In this document: positions 1 through 5,994 of the stretch, piece by piece | Layout of the letters: each line of letters begins with the position of its first letter | Numbering within the stretch: position 1 is the stretch's first letter | Source of the DNA: Fibrobacterota bacterium | Lineage (GTDB): Bacteria > Fibrobacterota > Chitinivibrionia > Chitinivibrionales > JANQEN01 | Assembly: GCA_030619215.1 (NCBI GenBank) | Contig: JAUXBV010000229.1 | Coordinates: forward strand, 1 to 6,068 | Length of the DNA stretch: 6,068 bases | Direction of reading: 5' to 3' | The notes under the pieces: generated by a model | Told to the model about the DNA's origin: nothing | The model's input: the letters and a program-made list of their open reading frames with translations, nothing else | Databases searched by the model: none | Translations under genes and position numbers: made by a program

Positions 1-1947
1 GCCAGTCGCTACAGGAACTTCATCCCAGGTAATAATTAAACGATCTTTGTATAGAAACTTTGAAACCACAATATTGGTGGGGTAGGAGAATGGTTTTAAA
101 TAGCCATATTGATAAGAAGACAACGGGCTTACTTTTCCCTTATTATTATATGCAGCAAGCTTGTAGTAGTGATATTCCTGATCATTGAGGCTGGAGTCAT
201 TGTAACTGGTACTAATTGTAGAATCAATAAATAGGTATTGCCCTGCGGAACCGCTGTCCGAGCGGTATATTAAATAGCCATCCGCACCGGTAATTGCGGA
301 CCAGCTCATCGCAATATGTGTATAATAGGTACCTTTGGATATTGAGCTGATTGAAGGCGTTGAAAGCCGTGTTATATATCCATAATAGGTACTGCTCATC
401 TGGCTCGCCCTGCCTAAAGAATCATACGCGGAAACTGCGTAATAGTAATTATCGGCAGTGGGGACTGAATCATTATAAAAAGTTGACGAAGTGCTGTCAA
501 TTACTGAAAAGCTGTCAAGGATATTGGTTAGCGACCGGTGAATGTAATATCCGGTTGCACCGGTTACCGCAGACCATGTAACACTGATATAGTCTTCATA
601 GGTACCCCTGGATGCTGTCACGGACGTTGGACGGTCCAACGTTCTTTTAATATACCCTGTATTATAGCTGCTTAAAGTGCCGACACGCCCGAATGCATCA
701 TAAGCGGCAATTTTATAATAATACGTATCCATTGTTTTTACGCTATCGTAATAGTATGTTGACTTTGCACTGTCAATAAGTGTATAAACGCCGGAATAAG
801 TAAGTGAGCGATAGATATTGTAACCTGCAGCTCCGGACACACTGGACCACGATATATAGATATATGATTCATAGGTACCATCCGTAGCACTAACGCTATA
901 GGGGCTATTGAGTCTGTCTATATATCCATAATCGCAATCGGTTGAGGGCCTGCCTCTTTCTCCTTTGGAGTTTGCCGCTGAAATTCTATAATAAAATTGT
1001 GTAGAAGTGTCTTGCATTGTATCCCTGTAAGTCGTAGTCGATGACGTAATAGAATCAATAATTGTATAAGCAGTTGCTGCACTGCGGCCTCTATGGATAT
1101 AATATTTAGCAGCACTATATACACTGTACCATGTCACACGAATATAGGTACTGTAAGAGCCCTTTGAGGCAGATACTGATGAAGGATATGAGATGGATGT
1201 GCTGTACTTGTACCCAATCACCACCTTCTTGGACCTGCACTCACCGTATCCGTTCACAGTTGCTACAACATAATAATACACCTGATAATCATCTACATAG
1301 TCGTCGTAGTAAACGGTAGGGCCAAAAATTGTTGAATCAAGAAGGGTAACGAAAGGGCCTTCTTTAAGATTTGAACTGTATAACTTATAGCGAATGTTGA
1401 CATCTTTCCCCAGCCAGTCGATTCTTACATATAAAGAAGAAGAGGTGGTCCCTATCGAATCCACCTGTTCCGGGGGACGTCCATCCGGGGTTGTGAAATT
1501 ACCGGACACGACGCCGGCACTATCCCATGTGTCAACAGCAATAAATTTATAGTAATAGGTTGTATTCAGCTTCAGGTCCTGAAAAAATAAAGATTCGTCC
1601 AGGATGGTGTCATGAATAGTGATAGTGAAGATTGTATCCAGGGAACCGGAAGAGAGCCCGAAAAGTCCTGTGAAGGTAAGAGTGTCATATTTACCGTTCT
1701 TATCATAAACTGTTATAGAGCCCCTGATTGTTCCTGCATCCTTCTGGAAATCATAATCGTACCATAACGGCTTTGACGAAAAGTCAGCGGTAATTGACGG
1801 GGAAATATTTACCGTCCAGTTATCCCCACCCGGATCATAAGGGTTACTTTGAGAAAATTTTTCATCTCTTATTGCACATTGTGATATATACAGTGCAACA
1901 ATTACAACAAATAAACCACCGGCTATTTTCTTTATTCTTATCTTCAT
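1..1947 (-). CDS. Secreted lipoprotein-like protein with tandem fibronectin type III repeats (C-terminus beyond window)
   Basis: The frame is open from ATG at 1947 to position 1, giving 649 codons with no stop, so the gene is cut by the window edge. Residues 1-23 are a basic start (K2, R4, K6, K7) followed by a hydrophobic stretch, then Cys24 in the context ISQC. This looks like a lipoprotein signal, but Gln at -1 is unusual. Shortly after it comes the motif NPYDPGGDNW (35-44), then a beta-rich domain to about 153. Residues 158-245 resemble a divergent fibronectin III module. Four clear modules follow with boundaries near the recurring G-Y-(I/K/L) linker at 245, 341, 431, 523 and 615 (period 90-96), and a fifth is truncated. 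Each has a conserved Trp (for example W273), a G-A-x-G-Y-x-I-Y-R-S strand in most copies, an I-D-S turn and a Y-Y-Y-K/A strand. Such arrays usually act as spacers or adhesive modules on extracellular proteins. A catalytic or sorting domain could lie in the missing C-terminus. Specific function unknown. Confidence 0.88.
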   Translation of the reverse strand, partial: MKIRIKKIAGGLFVVIVALYISQCAIRDEKFSQSNPYDPGGDNWTVNISPSITADFSSKPLWYDYDFQKDAGTIRGSITVYDKNGKYDTLTFTGLFGLSSGSLDTIFTITIHDTILDESLFFQDLKLNTTYYYKFIAVDTWDSAGVVSGNFTTPDGRPPEQVDSIGTTSSSLYVRIDWLGKDVNIRYKLYSSNLKEGPFVTLLDSTIFGPTVYYDDYVDDYQVYYYVVATVNGYGECRSKKVVIGYKYSTSISYPSSVSASKGSYSTYIRVTWYSVYSAAKYYIHRGRSAATAYTIIDSITSSTTTYRDTMQDTSTQFYYRISAANSKGERGRPSTDCDYGYIDRLNSPYSVSATDGTYESYIYISWSSVSGAAGYNIYRSLTYSGVYTLIDSAKSTYYYDSVKTMDTYYYKIAAYDAFGRVGTLSSYNTGYIKRTLDRPTSVTASRGTYEDYISVTWSAVTGATGYYIHRSLTNILDSFSVIDSTSSTFYNDSVPTADNYYYAVSAYDSLGRASQMSSTYYGYITRLSTPSISSISKGTYYTHIAMSWSAITGADGYLIYRSDSGSAGQYLFIDSTISTSYNDSSLNDQEYHYYKLAAYNNKGKVSPLSSYQYGYLKPFSYPTNIVVSKFLYKDRLIITWDEVPVATG

Positions 1948-1960
1948 TTTAACGGTACAA

Positions 1961-1969
1961 TCCTTTCCT
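1961..1969 (-). promoter_or_regulatory. Candidate ribosome binding site for the fibronectin-repeat gene
   Basis: On the minus strand AGGAAAGGA lies 13 bases before the ATG at 1947. The purine match is good but the spacing is longer than usual. The only in-frame alternative just upstream is a TTG right after an in-frame TAA, which would start before this site, so ATG 1947 is preferred. Confidence 0.45.
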
Positions 1970-2190
1970 GTACACAATTAAAACTGATATTGTTTGCTCT
2001 GTGCGAATAGTGTTTAAGAAAAATTCTATCTGTAAAGGGCTATATAAAAAAATCGGTAAAAAAATTTGGGAGCTATAACTATTATAATAATATATCAAAA
2101 ATATAAGATTTTCTTAACAAATCAAAAAAATCTTTACATTAATTATACAAACAGTATTACAAAAAAATGTCCCCTGTAGAACTAACCCGA

Positions 2191-2219
2191 TTAATTCATA
2201 AACTCTGCTTGTATATAAT
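2191..2219 (+). promoter_or_regulatory. Candidate promoter reading into the GC-rich structured island
   Basis: A perfect TATAAT at 2214-2219 has TTAATT (three of six consensus bases) 17 bases upstream at 2191-2196. Transcription would begin near 2226, just before the foldable island. The surrounding sequence is so AT-rich that a chance TATAAT is likely, so this is weak support for a plus-strand RNA. Confidence 0.2.
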
Positions 2220-2241
2220 GCAACCTCTTGAAATAAAATGT

Positions 2242-2350
2242 GGTGTATGGGAATGTCATTCACACCTTCGGCGCACTATAGCCCGCGAAGGCGGCAGAGT
2301 CCACCGATGAATCGGTACTTCGCCCTTTGGGAGGAATCCATGCTTACATG
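2242..2350. other. GC-rich, foldable intergenic element (possible structured RNA or interspersed repeat)
   Basis: Composition changes sharply here: 48 of 80 bases are G/C in 2261-2340, inside a very AT-rich gap. Visible inverted repeats are GGTGT 2242-2246 with ACACC 2262-2266; CCTTCG 2265-2270 with CGAAGG 2286-2291; CCGC 2283-2286 with GCGG 2291-2294; GCGAAG 2285-2290 with CTTCGC 2318-2323; ACCGA 2303-2307 with TCGGT 2312-2316 around a TGAA loop; and CATG 2339-2342 with CATG 2347-2350. Three of these pairings use the same GCGAAGG core and exclude one another. On the minus strand the element follows the helicase stop codon, so it could be a 3' UTR structure. There is no T-run typical of an intrinsic terminator on either strand. 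I do not recognise a named RNA family. An interspersed repeat is equally plausible. Confidence 0.45.
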
Positions 2351-2399
2351 TTGGCAATTCACATCAACAAATCGCTCAATTTAGGTATTATTTATTCTT

Positions 2400-4052
2400 T
2401 TATGCAGCCAGTACCGGCTCTGCCTTTGCCTCATTCCTGTAAAGGACATACAGGATTACCCGTGCGCGCGACATGGCGCAGTAGAGCCGCTCCCTCGTTG
2501 CCCATCGGCTGTCATTTTCCGTGTCAACATCAAGAAGAATAACAGCGTCCGACTCGCAGCCCTTGAAACGCATATAGGTCATATATGAAATAATATTCCT
2601 GCCGTGCTCAACCCCGTTCTCGGAAAGTGTGAAATCACCCATATATGGATCATCACCAATGCAGGTATTCGCCATGCGGTGCCCACCGAGGACAATGATC
2701 TTATCTTCGGACAGCCCCTTTTCATTAATCAGTTCTGTAAGTATGGCTTTCAGCATATCTCTTTGGGCGGTATTGTCCGGGCAGAGAGCCTCGACAACCG
2801 GTGTGCCTTCCGGCATGTTGGGAAATATAATCATCCGGTTTTGGGCAAAAGGTTTTATATACCGGTATATTGCCTTGGTATTACGGCAGTTTTCAAAAAG
2901 GGTTACCGGTTCCGCCTCAAGGGGAATGGATGGATTGGGGCCCAAATTATATACATTCTGGTCCGGGTCATAGAAAACATAGAACAGGCTGTCAGGCTTG
3001 AGCATTTTCTGAATGGTCACCCAGTATTCATTATTGAAGTCCTGAGCCTCATCCACTATGACAGCATCGTACGTAATAGGATTTTCATTAAGGAATTTCA
3101 GAAACTGACCGGGCACCTTATCTGTCCAGTATTCTCGCCCGCTGCTGTCGCCTTCAGGTCTCCATTCCCTGGGCAGTTTATACAGGCAAAAGCGATGGTA
3201 GGGCATGGCAGTACAGTTAGCTGACTGCTTTATAGTCGCCTCCCGAAGCATTTCACCCAGAGGTTCGTTATAACAGAGGAGAAGCACCTTTTTACCGGCG
3301 GCAGCGAGCTCCCTGGCCTTTTTCAATGCTATTATAGTCTTACCCGAACCGGCGCATCCCTGTACAAACAGTCTCTTATGATCGTGCATCCGAAGAAGAG
3401 TGAGGGATTGGCGTTCAGTCAACCGGTGAATCCGTTTGTTTACATTCTCCACGTAATCGGAAAAACTGACAATGAATTCAAAATTCGGTATAAGAACCTT
3501 AAGGACTTTTTCAGTAACAGCCGTACTGTATGTTCTCCTTCTGTCGGCAAGGTTATTCTCGAAAAGAGCTGCAACAGCCCCGTTAATATCCCTCAGTTGA
3601 GGGCCGATAAGGGTTATCCCTTCGGCAAATGCCGGCAGGTTATAAAACGCTACATTGACATCAGGAAAGCATACCGCTTTCCCTACATACACAGGAGCCC
3701 TGCCGTCAAAATTCTTTTTCAGGAATTCGAGGACTGCGCGTACATTCCGTGCAGCCTGGTCAAAGGGGCTCTCTTTAGCAGGGTTATTGTTCTGAAACCA
3801 CCGTCCGTTTTCCGGTTCATACCGGATGCTGCCGCCCTTAACCTCAAAGACAAGAATGCCGTGTCGGGGGGAGAAAATGAGAAAATCTATCTCACCGTCA
3901 ATGAGGTTCCCCCTGAAATTTCTTGGAAGGATATTATATGAGTGAAAAACAGTATACGAGTCATCGAGCCTGTCACGCAGGGCGTAGAAAACATCCATTT
4001 CACTATCAGTGACATTTTCACTGTCTATATCCGAAGGAAACATTCTTGCCAT
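2400..4052 (-). CDS. NERD-domain nuclease fused to UvrD-like SF1 helicase
   Basis: The complete protein has 550 residues. The N-terminal domain (about 15-130) matches the NERD (nuclease-related domain) pattern of the PD-(D/E)xK superfamily: G53-E-I-D56, then E70-V-K72-G-G, then a P96-F-D-Q99 helix. The rest is a compact superfamily 1 helicase: Q-motif L211-T-E-R-Q215; Walker A GCAGSGKT at 232-239; Walker B DEAQDF at 334-339; motif III YDPDQ at 361-365; motif IV ENCRNT at 387-392; motif V around R495-F-K-G-C-E-S-D502; motif VI RERLYCAMSRAR at 520-531. All key ATPase residues are present, so activity is expected: ATP-driven translocation or unwinding of nucleic acid in the cytoplasm coupled to cleavage. 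The ATG at 4052 is preferred over Met4 because AAAGGT lies 10 bases upstream. The gene is solitary, with long gaps on both sides, and more GC-rich than its neighbours (33 of 60 G/C at 3301-3360 against 18 of 60 in the PEGA gene at 4681-4740). A role in DNA repair or phage defence is inference. Confidence 0.93.
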   Translation of the reverse strand: MARMFPSDIDSENVTDSEMDVFYALRDRLDDSYTVFHSYNILPRNFRGNLIDGEIDFLIFSPRHGILVFEVKGGSIRYEPENGRWFQNNNPAKESPFDQAARNVRAVLEFLKKNFDGRAPVYVGKAVCFPDVNVAFYNLPAFAEGITLIGPQLRDINGAVAALFENNLADRRRTYSTAVTEKVLKVLIPNFEFIVSFSDYVENVNKRIHRLTERQSLTLLRMHDHKRLFVQGCAGSGKTIIALKKARELAAAGKKVLLLCYNEPLGEMLREATIKQSANCTAMPYHRFCLYKLPREWRPEGDSSGREYWTDKVPGQFLKFLNENPITYDAVIVDEAQDFNNEYWVTIQKMLKPDSLFYVFYDPDQNVYNLGPNPSIPLEAEPVTLFENCRNTKAIYRYIKPFAQNRMIIFPNMPEGTPVVEALCPDNTAQRDMLKAILTELINEKGLSEDKIIVLGGHRMANTCIGDDPYMGDFTLSENGVEHGRNIISYMTYMRFKGCESDAVILLDVDTENDSRWATRERLYCAMSRARVILYVLYRNEAKAEPVLAA

Positions 4053-4120
4053 AAGTATACTGACCTTTAAAACAGAACCGCTGATTACGGAAAAAGCTAA
4101 AAATCTGAAATTTATTTAAT

Positions 4121-4150
4121 ATAATAGTATTGCCTGAAATAGTCCACCAA
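4121..4150 (-). promoter_or_regulatory. Candidate promoter for the NERD-helicase gene
   Basis: On the minus strand TTGGTG (plus 4145-4150) and TATTAT (plus 4121-4126) are separated by 18 bases, about 70 bases before the start codon at 4052. The -10 box matches five of six consensus bases and the -35 box only three. The same AT-rich block reads TATAAT on the plus strand at 4120-4125, so the site could also be divergent. Confidence 0.25.
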
Positions 4151-4201
4151 TACCCTTCCAAGCTCTTTTTTACGGCTATATTTTCACGATTCCGAGCTGT
4201 C

Positions 4202-4227
4202 TAGCTACTGCTTATCTATTTAGCTAC
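4202..4227. repeat. Pair of TAGCTAC direct repeats in the divergent intergenic region
   Basis: TAGCTAC occurs at 4202-4208 and again at 4221-4227, 19 bases apart, close to two helical turns. It lies in the 312-base gap between the divergent helicase and PEGA genes (4053-4364), which otherwise shows no gene. The spacing would suit a dimeric regulator binding one DNA face, but with only two seven-base copies chance is a real possibility. Confidence 0.25.
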
Positions 4228-4364
4228 ACTTTCAGCATTATTTAAATTAGCACGCGTTATGCAGAAAAAAATATTATTTATTGACTTTTTCTATGCTAAG
4301 AGGCATTTTTTTTACTATTCAATGTAAAGTATCTTATCCTTCATTCAACAGGCAAAAGACCTTT

Positions 4365-5648
4365 ATGCATACCCGGAAATCAATTTTTCCAATACATTTG
4401 TTTTTTGTAATACCCTGTACCTTTTTACTATACAGTGTAAGTCTCTCCGAACCTGTTCAGCAGGACGCCAGAGCCGAGATAGCTGTATTACCTCTGCGAA
4501 ACCTGAGAAATATCACCACTCCTGAAATACGGGAACTGACCGAATGGATCGTTTTTAAAATATTCAGCCTGGGAGAAAAAAACATACTCAGTCAAAAGGA
4601 TATAGAAAGGTTAGTATCATCGGATAGAAGCATAAACCTGGAAACCTGCTTCAGTGATGAATGTATGTTTGCCGTCGGCTCTTTATTAAATGTGGAAAAA
4701 ATTATTTGGGGAACGGTAGAACCTACTGATATCAAAACAATTTTACTATTATCCCTGGGAGATGTTTCTGAGAAGAAAATCATAAATACTGTTGCCAAAC
4801 AAATTAAAGGCCCTCTCAGTAACGCTCATCAACACCTATCAGAAATGCTGACACAACTGCTTCAGGTTGATCCTGAATTAGCCAGGGATACCACCCCGCC
4901 ACCACCAAAGCACTCCTCTGTTGAATTGACAAGCGAACCTCCCGGCGCCCTGATAAAAATAAACGGAGAGGTTATGGGTATAACACCTTTCAAAATAGAC
5001 TCACTGGATTCAGGGACCTATGAAATTGCCCTTGATTTGAACAGGTACAAACCCTTTTCCAAAAAGATATTTATACCCGAAGGAGTTACTAAAAAGTATC
5101 TCATAAAACTGGTAGAAAGATATGGTCATCTTACAGTATTAACTGCTCCCTCCCAGGCTTCAATTACAATGAATAATAAACCTGTTGGCAAAACACCATT
5201 TTCATGTGATACAATCGAATCCGGATACTATAAACTCAATCTCACCTATCCTAAATATGTTCCCTGTACTACATCCGTTACAATCTACAGGGGCAAAACC
5301 GACACGGTAAAAGTCAAATTAATTTCACAAGCATACGTGGACTCAATAAAGCAGGCAAAAAAGAAAAAACGCCGCATATTCAGAAGAATTGTATTTGGTA
5401 CTTTAACAGCAGGATTTACTGCAATCGGCGTTTATTATAATAACGAAGCACAAAATTCACTTGCGGATGAAGACAAGGCATACAGTAGTTATAACCAGCC
5501 TGACCTATCAGACACAGAATATAAGCGCAGATGGGATATTTACGAAGATGCCGCTAAAAAGACAGATAAATTCATGAATAAGCGAAATGCTTTCTATATT
5601 ATTGGCGGAGTATTCGGTATAGGCCTTGGTATTTCAATATTCTTTTAA
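4365..5648 (+). CDS. Envelope protein with CsgG/TolB-like N-terminal domain and two PEGA repeats
   Basis: From ATG 4365 the protein has 427 residues. Residues 1-28 form a signal peptide (H2, R4, K5, then a hydrophobic run to about 26). Residues 38-165 resemble the CsgG/TolB-type N-terminal fold: AEIAVLPL at the start, then C95-F-S-D-E-C100 and the strand IIWGTV (113-118). A proline-rich linker (PPPP, 178-181) leads to PEGA repeat 1 (about 186-250, with EPPGA and GITPF) and PEGA repeat 2 (about 256-320, with GKTPF). A basic patch (332-341) precedes a hydrophobic segment (342-358), a charged linker, and a second hydrophobic segment (410-427) ending the protein. PEGA domains are small beta modules of surface and envelope proteins. 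I infer a periplasmic or outer-envelope sensor or assembly factor. The frame extends upstream to TTG 4281 and ATG 4293, but these have no Shine-Dalgarno and would place 24-28 residues before the signal peptide. ATG 4365 itself has only a weak AGG 12 bases upstream. Precise function unknown. Confidence 0.88.
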   Translation: MHTRKSIFPIHLFFVIPCTFLLYSVSLSEPVQQDARAEIAVLPLRNLRNITTPEIRELTEWIVFKIFSLGEKNILSQKDIERLVSSDRSINLETCFSDECMFAVGSLLNVEKIIWGTVEPTDIKTILLLSLGDVSEKKIINTVAKQIKGPLSNAHQHLSEMLTQLLQVDPELARDTTPPPPKHSSVELTSEPPGALIKINGEVMGITPFKIDSLDSGTYEIALDLNRYKPFSKKIFIPEGVTKKYLIKLVERYGHLTVLTAPSQASITMNNKPVGKTPFSCDTIESGYYKLNLTYPKYVPCTTSVTIYRGKTDTVKVKLISQAYVDSIKQAKKKKRRIFRRIVFGTLTAGFTAIGVYYNNEAQNSLADEDKAYSSYNQPDLSDTEYKRRWDIYEDAAKKTDKFMNKRNAFYIIGGVFGIGLGISIFF

Positions 5649-5798
5649 CCTGTTCAATATATCAATGCTTTCGAGCGCCAGGCAGGATTGGGATATATAA
5701 TAAGTGGGAAAAGAAATATAAACACCCCTCATATAATCCGGCATTTAAAATGTAATGCGCATTTGAATTTCAATTCTCAAATATTTTATCTCCCTGAA

Positions 5799-5826
5799 AA
5801 AAATAAAGGATTAAATCTTTATTTTT
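5799..5826. terminator. AT-rich perfect hairpin, possible terminator after the PEGA gene
   Basis: Bases 5799-5808 pair perfectly with 5817-5826 (ten base pairs, nine of them A-T), with a possible G-T pair added at 5809/5816 and a six-base loop. The right arm ends in five T residues after the hairpin's A. It lies about 150 bases after the PEGA stop codon. The low GC content makes it a poor intrinsic terminator. It is symmetrical and could act in either direction or simply be a palindrome in AT-rich DNA. Confidence 0.35.
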
Positions 5827-5838
5827 AGGACGCTAGCA

Positions 5839-5868
5839 TTGACAATTCCCTACCAGCAATCGTATTTT
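5839..5868 (+). promoter_or_regulatory. Candidate promoter for tRNA-Val
   Basis: A perfect -35 consensus TTGACA (5839-5844) is followed after 18 bases by TATTTT (5863-5868), four of six -10 consensus bases. Transcription would start near 5875 and give a leader of roughly 120 bases before the tRNA. It follows directly after the AT-rich hairpin, which fits a separate transcription unit. Confidence 0.4.
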
Positions 5869-5979
5869 TGAATGGCTCTTTTTAACATGGGTTGAAAAGA
5901 TAGAGAGAATTGCCGGGATTTTAACTGTGGAATACGAATCGTTTTGTATTTCATATCAAATATTGTAAATTATTTCATT

Positions 5980-5985
5980 TATAAT
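5980..5985 (+). promoter_or_regulatory. Candidate proximal -10 box before tRNA-Val
   Basis: A perfect TATAAT ends nine bases before the mature tRNA 5' end, so a transcript from it would have almost no leader. No -35 box is recognisable 16-18 bases upstream (TTGTAA at 5963-5968 is too close), so it is the weaker alternative to the promoter at 5839. Confidence 0.25.
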
Positions 5986-5994
5986 ATATTTTTA

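Larger units (their letters stand above)
1948..2399. other. Intergenic region between the fibronectin-repeat gene and the NERD-helicase gene
   Basis: These 452 bases hold no convincing protein gene. The part next to the fibronectin gene is extremely AT-rich: I count 13 G/C in 2041-2120. Minus-strand TATAAT hexamers occur at 2081-2086 and 2142-2147 and could serve the fibronectin gene, but neither has a recognisable -35 box at 16-18 bases, so I do not call them. The gap is long enough that the two minus-strand genes are probably transcribed separately. The half nearest the helicase gene contains the GC-rich island listed separately. Confidence 0.6.
5649..5994. other. Intergenic region between the PEGA gene and tRNA-Val
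   Basis: No protein gene is visible in these 346 bases. They hold a short inverted repeat (ATTTGA 5761-5766 with TCAAAT further on), the AT-rich hairpin at 5799-5826, and candidate promoter elements for the tRNA. CAATTC at 5843-5848 pairs with GAATTG at 5907-5912, and TCGTATT at 5860-5866 with AATACGA at 5931-5937; these pairings interleave rather than nest. Confidence 0.55.

Noticed and set aside
1..1200. Possible CRISPR array or DNA tandem repeat, because similar sequence recurs about every 270-290 bases
   Set aside because: The recurrence is at protein level (fibronectin III modules). The DNA copies are diverged and the period is far too long for CRISPR.
351..1319. Short open frames of 62-76 codons on both strands
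   Set aside because: They overlap the continuous 649-codon fibronectin-repeat frame and show no domain or ribosome site of their own.
2265..2294. Intrinsic terminator of the NERD-helicase gene
   Set aside because: GC-rich stems are present, but on the minus strand no T-run follows them, so a rho-independent terminator is not supported.
2604..3224. Plus-strand open frame of 206 codons
   Set aside because: It lies entirely antisense to the NERD-helicase gene, whose catalytic motifs are intact across this stretch. The translated sequence shows no recognisable domain.
3378..3941. Plus-strand open frame of 187 codons
   Set aside because: It is antisense to the NERD domain and helicase start; a shadow of the real gene's codon pattern.
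4592..4798. Minus-strand 68-codon frame
   Set aside because: It lies antisense inside the CsgG-like domain of the PEGA protein.
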